Of a stretch of DNA of 20,311 bases, positions 8,298-15,770 are shown in pieces (positions within the stretch are counted from its first letter, which is position 1; every line of letters begins with the position of its first letter). The notes under the pieces are model-generated. The model was given only the letters and a program-made list of their open reading frames with translations, had not been told where the DNA came from and ran no database searches. This DNA comes from Bryobacteraceae bacterium. Its GTDB lineage: Bacteria > Acidobacteriota > Terriglobia > Bryobacterales > Bryobacteraceae. Location of the stretch: contig JANXXV010000739.1 in NCBI GenBank assembly GCA_025350445.1, positions 1-20,311 on the forward strand, given 5' to 3'. The position numbers were made by a program, and so were the translations under genes.

Positions 8298-10442
8298 TTG
8301 AAGCGCCGCAAACAAGCTCTAAAGCCCGCCAACACAGCGGGAAATGCCGCCTTCCGGGCCGCCGCCGCGATCGGCATCCTGTTTCTGCTGAACCTGTTTA
8401 TTTTCCGCGATCATTGGCGCGGACCGGCGACCTTTCCATGGGACTTTCCGCAGGCCTACTGCGCGTTTACCGGTTATTGGATAACCTCGATGCAAATGGG
8501 GGAGTGGCCGCACTGGATTCCTTATCAGGCGCTGGGGTATCCTTCCGCCCTCAATCCGCAGCTCGATTTGTTCTATTTCCCTTTCTGGATTTTCGTTATT
8601 TTTCGCATTCCGTACACGCTACACGCAGCCACCGTGCTGCAAGTGCTTCACGTTCTGTTCGGATCTATCGGATTTCTACTGTTTGCCTGGCGCTGCTTCC
8701 GGTCGAACGGCATAGCCTTGTGCGGCGCGCTGACCTTCGCCCTTTTCGGCGGTTTCTATACAAACGCGGAACACGCCGATGTCATCCGCGCTTTCTGCTG
8801 GGTTCCATGGATCTTTTGGGCGCTCTTATTGGACGAAGGGCTGGTTGAGCGCACGTTCGGACCCTGGCGGATGCGTACCCGGTTGCGGGGACCCAACGTG
8901 TTCCTGCCACTGATTGTTTGTTGCTTTGTCACCGGAGCGTATGCCGGCTCGTTCATCGCCGGCCTGTTCATCGCCGGGGTGTTCCTCTTCGCGCAAGCTG
9001 GTGCTTTCGCGTGGCGTTTCCGTGATCGTTCGTCATGGTGCGATGGTCTGGTACAGGCCGGGCAAATGCTTCTCGCCCTGGGAATGGCACTCGTGTTTCT
9101 TCTACCCAGCGCCATGATGAGCCGCGAATTGATGCGCGCTCAAGATTTTGATACGCTTGGCCGCCGCTACATCACCATTCCCGGTTTGTATCACCTGTTT
9201 CTTCCCTCCAACTTTCTGGCCGTGGGAGGAGATTTCTCCATGGAAGGAATGCAGCTTCCTATTCTGCTGCTATTGCTTGTTCCCTTGGTCCGTGCCAGGG
9301 CCACCTTGCTCATCCCCGTGCTGACCACCGCCGCCCTTTCCGCGGTAATGTGCCTGCATGAACTGATTCCGATACGTTCGGTAATTACATCGATACTTCC
9401 ACCCCTGCGCCTGTCCCGCTTTCCGGCGGGAGATTTTCGGTTATACATCTACATCGCAGTGTTAACGTGCGCGCTATCGGGCCTGCAACAATTAGTCGAA
9501 AGCAAAGGCGGCGTCCGGCGAAAGTCTCTCAAAATAGCAGCTGCCGGGTTCGTGCTGGCGATGCTATACCTCTATCGGATAATGCATCCCGGCGCGGGAA
9601 TCGACGGGCCATACATCTATGTCTGGATGTTGCGTGACGGGGTAAACTGCGCCGCGCTCCTTATTGGATACCTGATCCTTTCGCGAACGAATTGGCTTCG
9701 TCCCGCCGGAGCGTATATCTTGGCGATCGCCTGCGTATACACCACGCTGCCCGTGATTGGCCAGATGAAGGTTGCCTGGAATGACCCGCGGGCTGAAGCA
9801 GGTCTCTATACGACACAGGGGTTACCGTTGATGGGCGCCAACAATCGGCTACGCGTGGAGCGGGTCTTTGAGAGGCGGGAAATCCAGCGCCCCGCTCGCC
9901 GGACGAATGAAGCGCTGCCCTGGCAAGGTTACTTGGACGGCAGCTACATAAGCACAGACAAAGTTGGCACGCTCTCCATCAGCCAACAACGCCTGCTGGG
10001 AAACCCTTCAATGCGCGCTATCGTCATGGCTCCAGGCGCGGTGATGCAGGTTGAGTGCACGGCGGAGGCTTGTGAGTCCCCTGAGCCCGCCACCGTGCCT
10101 TTGTCAGGCCAGGCTTTGGCTGGAATTCCGCTGGAATACAGCCGCAATTTTGTTATTTATCAAGTGACCCTGGCAAGGCGATCCCTGGTCGTCGAGAACG
10201 AAATTTATGCGCCGGGCTGGAGTGGGATTTGCGAAACTCACCAGGAGCGTTACGAAGTCCATCGCGTGGACGGCGGATTTCGGGGATGGGTTCTAAATGC
10301 CGGCCAGCACCGGTTGCGCGTTACCTATCGCACCCCGTGGCTCGCTGCCGGTGCTGCCCTGTCGCTACTATTCCTCGCTTGTTGGATCTCGACGACGGTT
10401 GTCTGGTTCCGATCGAAACCGGAAGCTGCGGCTACTTCTTAG
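8298..10442 (+). CDS. YfhO-like multi-pass membrane protein (GT-C type fold likely)
   Basis: 714 residues with a Lys/Arg-rich N-terminus, a first membrane helix at about 20-35, an extracytoplasmic loop containing FPWDFPQAY and ALGYPSALNPQ, then about ten more helices. The soluble C-terminal part carries the segment VVENEIYAPGW...GFRGWVLNAGQHRLRVTYRTP, which resembles the end of bacterial YfhO proteins, followed by a last helix. YfhO family proteins act in envelope glycan or glycolipid modification, probably using polyprenyl-phosphate sugars. The acidic residue in the first loop is where GT-C enzymes keep a catalytic Asp; activity is inferred. The start is a TTG, with GGCGGA six bases upstream; the next Met lies after helix one. 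It meets the sugar operon tail to tail, overlapping its last gene by 11 bases. Confidence 0.65.
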   Translation: MKRRKQALKPANTAGNAAFRAAAAIGILFLLNLFIFRDHWRGPATFPWDFPQAYCAFTGYWITSMQMGEWPHWIPYQALGYPSALNPQLDLFYFPFWIFVIFRIPYTLHAATVLQVLHVLFGSIGFLLFAWRCFRSNGIALCGALTFALFGGFYTNAEHADVIRAFCWVPWIFWALLLDEGLVERTFGPWRMRTRLRGPNVFLPLIVCCFVTGAYAGSFIAGLFIAGVFLFAQAGAFAWRFRDRSSWCDGLVQAGQMLLALGMALVFLLPSAMMSRELMRAQDFDTLGRRYITIPGLYHLFLPSNFLAVGGDFSMEGMQLPILLLLLVPLVRARATLLIPVLTTAALSAVMCLHELIPIRSVITSILPPLRLSRFPAGDFRLYIYIAVLTCALSGLQQLVESKGGVRRKSLKIAAAGFVLAMLYLYRIMHPGAGIDGPYIYVWMLRDGVNCAALLIGYLILSRTNWLRPAGAYILAIACVYTTLPVIGQMKVAWNDPRAEAGLYTTQGLPLMGANNRLRVERVFERREIQRPARRTNEALPWQGYLDGSYISTDKVGTLSISQQRLLGNPSMRAIVMAPGAVMQVECTAEACESPEPATVPLSGQALAGIPLEYSRNFVIYQVTLARRSLVVENEIYAPGWSGICETHQERYEVHRVDGGFRGWVLNAGQHRLRVTYRTPWLAAGAALSLLFLACWISTTVVWFRSKPEAAATS

Positions 10443-10824
10443 CGGTCACCGTGAAGCCGGAGGAATTCGATTCCTTTCCGTTCGGGTTGACAACTTTGAT
10501 CGCCATCACGCCGGGCTTCTCATACAAGTCAGCCGGCATGATCGCCGTTAGCCATCCCTCATTTCCAAAGACCGTCACCAGCTTTTGCCCGTTGGCCGTA
10601 ACCACGGCTCCACGAACAAACCCCTTCCCATTAACCGAAAAGGCCGACGATCCGTCCGCCTGAGCATTGAACTTGGCCGCCACCACCGTTCCGGAGGGTC
10701 CGATGGAAACTAACGAAGGAGCCGCATCGCTAACCGCGGCCGCGGGAACCGCTTGCTCCGGCTTCGGCGGCTCGCTACATCCGATCATCCAAAACACCAC
10801 AGGGACCAGCAAAATTCTTTTCAT
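10432..10824 (-). CDS. Small lipoprotein with an IPT/TIG-like domain
   Basis: 130 residues. The N-terminus MKRILLVPVVFWMIGC is a lipoprotein signal with the acceptor Cys at 16 (lipobox MIGC, slightly atypical). After a Pro/Ala-rich tether, residues of about 36-126 look like one immunoglobulin-like IPT/TIG domain: SIGPSG, FSVNGKGFVRGAVVTANGQ, WLTAIMPADL and VVNPNGKESN follow that family's pattern. The protein should sit in a membrane facing the periplasm or the outside. It starts 26 bases after the stop of the glycosyltransferase gene and is the last gene of the minus-strand sugar operon. Its final 11 bases overlap the convergent YfhO-like gene. A role in binding or stabilising the surface glycan machinery is only suggested by location. 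Confidence 0.75.
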   Translation of the reverse strand: MKRILLVPVVFWMIGCSEPPKPEQAVPAAAVSDAAPSLVSIGPSGTVVAAKFNAQADGSSAFSVNGKGFVRGAVVTANGQKLVTVFGNEGWLTAIMPADLYEKPGVMAIKVVNPNGKESNSSGFTVTAKK

Positions 10825-10850
10825 GGTTTTAGACCGCTAGAGTAACACAC

Positions 10851-11813
10851 TCACCCGCCGGCGCTGTCCTGCCGCGAGACATTTTCCGGATACGACTGAA
10901 CCGTATGGACGATGAAATCCGGCCGCCCCCGGGCGTTCCGCAGCGATAGCCAAAGATACTGTCCAACAACGCCAAGACCCAACACAGTCAGCCCTCCGAA
11001 GAACATGATCATCAGGACAATCGGCGTATACCCGGCGATCGTGATAGTTCCCCGCATCCGTCCCCACAGCACAATCGATCCCAGCACCATCGACAGCAGG
11101 GAGGTTCCAATCCCCGCCGCCAGCAGGCACTGGATGGGCAGGTCGGTAAAGTTGAATATACTGTCGAAAGAATACTTCAATTTCTTCGAAAGAGTCCAGG
11201 CACTCTTTCCTTCCAGGCGCGGCATCCGGCGATACATGACGAACCTGCGGCGGAAGCCGACCCAGAAGAGCAACGCGATGAGGTTGCTATTGACCTCCGG
11301 CAACGAGAGCAACTGATCGCGTACCACGCGGTTGCAGCCAAAAATATCAACGCCACCCGGCGGCATGTCCTTAATCACGAAGCGGCGGTACAAATTCCAG
11401 AACGCAGTGGACATTAACTCCGTGAGCCATGGGTCCGATCGTCCGGCGCGAACACCGAAACAGATATCGGCGTCGTTTGCGCGCAGAATCCGCGCGAACT
11501 CCAGCACCAGTTCCGGGGGTTCCTGCAAGTCCGCCGCCAGCACGGCGAAGATGTCGCCGCCCGCCCAACGCAGCCCCGCCGAGATGGCGGCAAACGAACC
11601 GAAGTTCCGGCTGAGCGTAATCAACTGCGATCGCAACGGCAAGCCGGGAAGCCGTTCAGCCAGAATCTGGTAGCACCTGTCGGGACTGCCGTCCACCACG
11701 AAGACCACCTCGAACGGTTCCGGCAGAAGTTGCCGCTGAAGCTTCAGCAACTCGGTCAGCAGCCGGGATAGCCCCTCTTCACTCTTGTACAAAGGGATCA
11801 CCAGAGAAACCAT
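10851..11813 (-). CDS. GT2 family glycosyltransferase with two C-terminal membrane helices (DPM1/GtrB type)
   Basis: 320 residues. Residues 2-215 are a GT-A domain: VSLVIPLYKSEEGL at the start, VVDGSPD around 39-45, LSRNFGSFAAISAGL at 67-81, and the nucleotide/metal motif AADLQEPPE near 94-101. Two membrane helices follow at about 226-252 and 263-290. This is the layout of polyprenyl-phosphate sugar transferases (GtrB, ArnC, dolichol-phosphate mannose synthase), which load a sugar onto undecaprenyl phosphate at the cytoplasmic face. The ATG at 11813 gives the family start and lies two bases after the aminotransferase stop, with a G-rich stretch upstream; an in-frame ATG at 11837 would add eight residues inside the preceding gene. 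The context suggests it transfers the amino sugar made by the two upstream genes, but the donor is not proven. Confidence 0.88.
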   Translation of the reverse strand: MVSLVIPLYKSEEGLSRLLTELLKLQRQLLPEPFEVVFVVDGSPDRCYQILAERLPGLPLRSQLITLSRNFGSFAAISAGLRWAGGDIFAVLAADLQEPPELVLEFARILRANDADICFGVRAGRSDPWLTELMSTAFWNLYRRFVIKDMPPGGVDIFGCNRVVRDQLLSLPEVNSNLIALLFWVGFRRRFVMYRRMPRLEGKSAWTLSKKLKYSFDSIFNFTDLPIQCLLAAGIGTSLLSMVLGSIVLWGRMRGTITIAGYTPIVLMIMFFGGLTVLGLGVVGQYLWLSLRNARGRPDFIVHTVQSYPENVSRQDSAGG

Positions 11814-11815
11814 GT

Positions 11816-12928
11816 CTACCCGCCCCAACGGTTGCATACATCGATGACCCGTTCGATCTCCACTGCGGTCAGAAAGGGGTGAACCGGCAGGCTGACCTCA
11901 CCCCGGGCGATCTTCCGTGCCTGTGTACATTCGCCAATCACTTCGTGGGGAGTGCCCTTCATGGCGTCCTGGTCCGGCATCGCGATCGGGTAATGTTCGC
12001 CGGCCCCAACGCCCTGGCTCTTCAACCAGGAGAGGAAATCCCCCTTGCGCTCCACCGGCGTCATTACCGGATAGAGATGCCAGCAGGAATTGGAATTCCG
12101 CGGCGAACCCATCGGCCGGATCAGCGCATGACGGATACCTTCGTTGTATCGCGCTGCCACCAGCCTGCGGTGTGCCGTCCACCCGGCCAGCCGCGGCAAT
12201 TGCACGCGGCGGAGAAGCGCGGCCTGCAATTCATCCAGACGGCTGTTGTAGCCGATCTCGGAATGATGATACTTGCTCGATTGTCCGTAGTCCCGAAGGC
12301 AGCGCGCCCGTGAGGCAAGCGCCGGGTCATCCGTAAGAATTGCGCCCCCGTCGCCAAATGCTCCCAGGTTCTTGGTGGGGTAAAAACTGGTAGCGGCCAT
12401 TTGCCCCACCGACCCTGTAGCCAAGCCCCCGGATGTAGCCAGAATCGACTGCGCGCAATCTTCCACAATGCGCAAATCGAATTCATCCCGCAACGAACGC
12501 AGCGCAGCCGGTTCCAGGCTCTGTCCATACAGATGCACCGGAACAAAATAACGGATATCCGGCCGTGCGCGCAGAATTTCCCGGCACTGCTCCAGATCGA
12601 TCAGCCCATAGCGGCCGCAATCGGCAAAAACGGGAACCGCGCCCAGTTTCACGATCGCCAGCGTGGTGGCGAAAGCCGAGAGCGGAGTGGTAAGCACCGG
12701 GTCGCCGGCCCCGCAGCCCAGCGCCTTCAGTGAGATTTCGATAGCGTCCAGACCGCTCGCCACACCAACAGCATGGGCCAGCCCCCACTGTTCCGCCAGA
12801 GCTTTCTCAAATGCGGTTACTTCGCTGCCAAGGACATACCAGCCGCTCGCGCCCACGGTCTCCACCGTGGCCAGCACATCGGCGCGGATTTCATCCCACT
12901 GACGTTGAAAATCGTTGAGAGAGATCAT
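11816..12928 (-). CDS. DegT/DnrJ/EryC1-type sugar aminotransferase (FdtB/QdtB-like)
   Basis: 370 residues. A PLP enzyme that would aminate a dTDP-3-keto-6-deoxyhexose at C3. Visible family marks are ASGLDAIEISLKALG (56-70), the cofactor-stacking VEDCAQS at 155-161, and the Schiff-base lysine 186 in SFYPTKNLGAFGDGG, followed by GYNSRLDELQAALL. The length is typical. The ATG at 12928 overlaps the stop of the upstream gene by four bases (ATGA), so translation is probably coupled; the open frame extends further upstream but lacks homology there. Placed directly after a ketoisomerase/acetyltransferase fusion, it most likely belongs to Fuc3NAc or Qui3NAc synthesis. Which of the two cannot be told from sequence reading alone. 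Confidence 0.9.
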   Translation of the reverse strand: MISLNDFQRQWDEIRADVLATVETVGASGWYVLGSEVTAFEKALAEQWGLAHAVGVASGLDAIEISLKALGCGAGDPVLTTPLSAFATTLAIVKLGAVPVFADCGRYGLIDLEQCREILRARPDIRYFVPVHLYGQSLEPAALRSLRDEFDLRIVEDCAQSILATSGGLATGSVGQMAATSFYPTKNLGAFGDGGAILTDDPALASRARCLRDYGQSSKYHHSEIGYNSRLDELQAALLRRVQLPRLAGWTAHRRLVAARYNEGIRHALIRPMGSPRNSNSCWHLYPVMTPVERKGDFLSWLKSQGVGAGEHYPIAMPDQDAMKGTPHEVIGECTQARKIARGEVSLPVHPFLTAVEIERVIDVCNRWGG

Positions 12929-13860
12929 GCACTGCTCTTGCGAAGCGCCAGATATAAGTCGTAGTCGCGGATATAGTCCGAGGCGGAGTAGAAGTCGGAC
13001 GCAAATACCAGTAAAACCGCATCGCTCGAATACTTGTACTGGACCGCCCAAGTCATCGGCTGTAAGTGAAGTCCGATGAATGGTTGATCCAGCACGAACT
13101 CCTGCCGCGTTCCGCCATCGTCCGCCACCACGTGGCAGGAACCGTGGGCGCAGATCAGAAACTGGTGCAGCGTCCGGTGCGCGTGCTCCCCGCGAATGTG
13201 TTCGCTCGAAACGCCGTATACCAGGAAGAACCGCTTCACGTCAAAGGGAACGTGTTGGTGCGCCTCGCCGAACGTGAGACTGCCGCGCAAATCGTCGACG
13301 CGCGGCAGACGGTGGATGGTCACGCCTTCCACCAGCGTCGCGGAGCTTCCGGTCTCGGCGGGCGGCGTTCCAAAGGCAGGCATTCGTTTCTCCGAGACGC
13401 CCGCGTAGCCGGATATCTTCGCCGGATTTCCCGAGACAATGGAGTCGGCCGGTACATCCCGGGTCACCACCGAGCCGGCGCCCACCATGGACCGTTCGCC
13501 GATGGTGAGCCCGGGCAATATGGTTGCATTCGCGCCAATGGAAGCGCCTTTGCGGACGCGCGTGCGTGGAAGCTTTTCCTGGTGTTGCCTGCTGCGTGGA
13601 AACGGGTCGTTGGTGAACGTGGCATTCGGTCCGATAAAGACGTCGTCCTCCACGTCGATTCCATCCCACAATTGAACGCCGCATTTGATCGTCACGCGAT
13701 CCCCGATTACCACGTCGTTCTCTACGAATGTGTGGTCGCAGATATTGCAGCCGGAACCAATGCGCGCACCCGGCAAAATGTGGGCAAATGCCCAAATCCG
13801 GGTGCTATCGCCGATAGAAGAGGACTCAACAACTGCGAGCGGGTGCTGGAAGAAGCTCAT
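12925..13860 (-). CDS. wxcM: WxcM-like fusion: sugar N-acetyltransferase plus dTDP-4-keto-6-deoxyhexose 3,4-ketoisomerase
   Basis: 311 residues in two domains. Residues 1-155 form a hexapeptide left-handed beta-helix acetyltransferase (IGDSTRIWAFAHILPGA, GPNATFTNDPFPRS, GASIGANATILPG, GAGSVVTRDVP, SGNPAK), of the type that acetylates the 3-amino group of dTDP-sugars. Residues about 178-311 form a FdtA/QdtA cupin with the RGEHAH motif; His226 and His228 match the catalytic pair of the 3,4-ketoisomerases. The same two-domain order is known from Xanthomonas WxcM. The fusion supplies the first and third of three steps, and the next gene, overlapping by four bases, supplies the middle transamination. 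First gene of the minus-strand operon; the ATG at 13860 has no strong Shine-Dalgarno sequence. Whether the product is Fuc3NAc or Qui3NAc is open. Confidence 0.9.
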   Translation of the reverse strand: MSFFQHPLAVVESSSIGDSTRIWAFAHILPGARIGSGCNICDHTFVENDVVIGDRVTIKCGVQLWDGIDVEDDVFIGPNATFTNDPFPRSRQHQEKLPRTRVRKGASIGANATILPGLTIGERSMVGAGSVVTRDVPADSIVSGNPAKISGYAGVSEKRMPAFGTPPAETGSSATLVEGVTIHRLPRVDDLRGSLTFGEAHQHVPFDVKRFFLVYGVSSEHIRGEHAHRTLHQFLICAHGSCHVVADDGGTRQEFVLDQPFIGLHLQPMTWAVQYKYSSDAVLLVFASDFYSASDYIRDYDLYLALRKSSA

Positions 13861-13939
13861 TCGATAAGGAGCGTTTGAAACCCAAGGTTATCACACGATG
13901 CAGCGCTGAAATCGCCGTCCACATGCTAACCTGTGGGCG

Positions 13940-14332
13940 ATGAGTGAACCGGATGGACGCTGGCGCAGCGAAATCTCCCCTGACGGCCGTACACGGCTGG
14001 ATATTGCAATCGGCGACGGGCTTATGTCCCATGAAATCTGGAGCCCGAGGATCACCGATATAGCCAGCGGCAACGTGATTCTCGACCTCATCGATCAGGA
14101 CAGTTGGGACGGCGAAGTGCGCTGGCTCGACAAGGGCGATTTCACAATATCCATACGAAATTACATCGCCGGCGGCGGCGTGAGGCTGTACGTGCGCGTC
14201 TACCGCGCGGACCAAACCTTCGCGTTCGGTGAACCTCCCGGCCCGCGGGAACCGCTCGCCGATCTCCCTGGCCGGGTTCCCGAAGCCTTCCGCCGGGAAG
14301 CGATGCGCATCGATCCTTCGCGCCAAACCTAA
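13940..14332 (+). CDS. Hypothetical protein, 130 residues
   Basis: I do not recognise a family. The product is acidic in its first two thirds and alternates short beta-like strands (RTRLDIAIGD, GNVILDLIDQDSW, DFTISIRNYI, VRLYVRVYRADQ), with a Pro/Arg-rich tail after about residue 97. There is no signal peptide, membrane helix or cysteine, so a small cytoplasmic beta-rich protein is likely. It is divergent from the sugar operon with a 79-base gap that could hold both promoters. The composition is protein-like and unlike the overlapping minus-strand frame, which is Arg/Ala-rich and crosses the wxcM start. No function can be inferred from its neighbours. Confidence 0.6.
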   Translation: MSEPDGRWRSEISPDGRTRLDIAIGDGLMSHEIWSPRITDIASGNVILDLIDQDSWDGEVRWLDKGDFTISIRNYIAGGGVRLYVRVYRADQTFAFGEPPGPREPLADLPGRVPEAFRREAMRIDPSRQT

Positions 14333-14688
14333 GCCCGCCCCAAAACCCACTCGCTCCGCATTCCAATTCATACTCCGGCCTCTTTTCAAAAACGGCCAAA
14401 TGGAGATGGAACTCAAACCACGGAGGGCCGGTGCGCGCCCGAATTGGGAGGGTCCTGATGCCAACCTTCGTCGCCGATCAACAGCGCGGGAACGTAAGGG
14501 CGAAACGGGTGTTTCCCGCCGCGGCCCAAGGGAACCGATCGATATAGCGTTGAATCCGGCACAAGCGGGCAACACGCAATCGAATAGCGACACCGGCGCT
14601 TCGATTGCCGACCCGGCAGCGTTACGGCGGATTCCGCAAGAGCCGAAGAATCGGCCCCCGTCATCAATACGCTCCGCCCGCCTTGGCC
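14333..14688. other. 356 bases without a supportable gene
   Basis: Between the hypothetical gene and the oxidoreductase. Frames stay open on both strands here (one plus frame to 14744, one minus frame from 14593 and another from 14667), but their translations are Arg/Pro/Ser-rich and show no recognisable domain, so I treat them as chance open frames in GC-rich DNA. No tRNA, convincing terminator with a T-run, or long repeat was seen. The stretch around 14418-14500 has a Gly/Pro-rich, low-complexity character on the minus strand and could be a decayed or dispersed element. Confidence 0.5.
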
Positions 14689-15756
14689 TTAAAGCGACGC
14701 CGGATAGTCTGTGTAACCCTTCGGACCAGGCGTATAAAAAGTAGAAGGATCCGCAGCCGCCAGCGGCGCGCCTTTCAAGAACCGCCGCGGCAGATCCGGG
14801 TTAGCCAGATAAAGCTGGCCATAGACGATAAAATCGGCGAGACCGGCACCCAACGCAGCGTTGCCCGAGTCTAAACCGAACCCTCCGCCCGCCAGCAGCG
14901 TCCCACTGTAGAGTAGACGCAGCAAGTCCAGGATGTTTGGCAGTGTGCCCGATTTCATCACATGAAGATAAGCCAGTTCGAGTGGCGCCAGAGCCGCGGT
15001 TAGCGCGGAATAAGTCTCCACCGGATCGTCATCCTGGATGTCGTTGAAGGGCATCGCCGGGCTGATCTTGATCCCGACTTTCGACGAAGATCCGGCCGCG
15101 CCCGCCATTGCCTCCAGCGCCTCCACTACAAATCGAATTCGATTCTTCACACTTCCGCCATAAGCATCCGTGCGTTGATTCGAACCTGTCGAGAGGAATT
15201 GCATGGGCAGGTAACCCGAGGCCGCATGCAACTCCACTCCATCGAAACCGGCTGCCATCGCATGGCGCGCCGCTTCGGCGAACTCGGCGACCACACCGCC
15301 GATCTCCGAAGTCTCCAGCGCCCGCGGCATATCGTTGTCCTGCAGGCCCTGCGAGTCGGTCCACATCTTACCCGCTGCCCGTATCGCCGACGGCGCAACC
15401 GGCGGTTCCTTCGTCACGCGGTTGGCCGAATGTGCAATGCGTCCAACGTGCATCACTTGCAGAAAAATGTGCCCGCCCTCAGCGTGTACCGCGTTTGTCA
15501 CAAGCTGCCACGCGCCGATCTGTTCGGGCGAATAGATGGATGGGGTGCGCGCGTAACCCGACCCCATCGCCGAAGGCGCAGTGCCTTCGGTCACAATCAG
15601 GCCCGCCGAGGCCCGCTGCGCATAATAGTCCACGGCCAATTCCGATGGAACGCCATCGAAAGAAGCGCGTGAACGCGTCATGGGCGCCATCACGATTCGG
15701 TTTGGCGTCTCAAACCGGCCGATTCGGCCGCTGCTAAATAGGTCTACCTTCGACAT
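14689..15756 (-). CDS. Old Yellow Enzyme family NADH:flavin oxidoreductase (NemA-like)
   Basis: 355 residues, close to the NemA length. An FMN-dependent TIM barrel that reduces activated C=C bonds of electrophiles such as quinones, maleimides or nitro-compounds using NAD(P)H. Marks: LFSSGRIGRFETPNRIVMAPMTR at the start, GLIVTEGTA, LQVMHVGRIAHS at 99-110, GFDGVELHAASGYLPMQFL, SNQRTDAYGGSVKNR, and a C-terminal phosphate-binding region (LAGGGF, DFIVYGQLYLANPDLPRRF). The usual second substrate-anchoring residue (Asn or His after HAA) is Ser180 here. The ATG at 15756 has AGGGGG just upstream and lies 14 bases after the SDR reading frame, so both belong to one transcript, probably controlled by the TetR gene upstream. 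The physiological substrate is unknown. Confidence 0.92.
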   Translation of the reverse strand: MSKVDLFSSGRIGRFETPNRIVMAPMTRSRASFDGVPSELAVDYYAQRASAGLIVTEGTAPSAMGSGYARTPSIYSPEQIGAWQLVTNAVHAEGGHIFLQVMHVGRIAHSANRVTKEPPVAPSAIRAAGKMWTDSQGLQDNDMPRALETSEIGGVVAEFAEAARHAMAAGFDGVELHAASGYLPMQFLSTGSNQRTDAYGGSVKNRIRFVVEALEAMAGAAGSSSKVGIKISPAMPFNDIQDDDPVETYSALTAALAPLELAYLHVMKSGTLPNILDLLRLLYSGTLLAGGGFGLDSGNAALGAGLADFIVYGQLYLANPDLPRRFLKGAPLAAADPSTFYTPGPKGYTDYPASL

Positions 15757-15770
15757 GTTCCCCCTGGGAC

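Noticed and set aside
12929..13051. 41-codon extension of the aminotransferase
   Set aside because: It lies inside the upstream fusion gene and lacks homology; the ATGA overlap at 12925-12928 is the natural junction.
13826..14593. 255-codon open frame on the minus strand
   Set aside because: It crosses the start of the WxcM-like gene and covers the 130-residue plus-strand gene; its translation is Arg/Ala/Pro-rich without a family pattern, as expected for an antisense shadow.
14229..14744. 171-codon open frame on the plus strand
   Set aside because: It overlaps two other genes, is very rich in Arg, Pro and Ser, and shows no domain.
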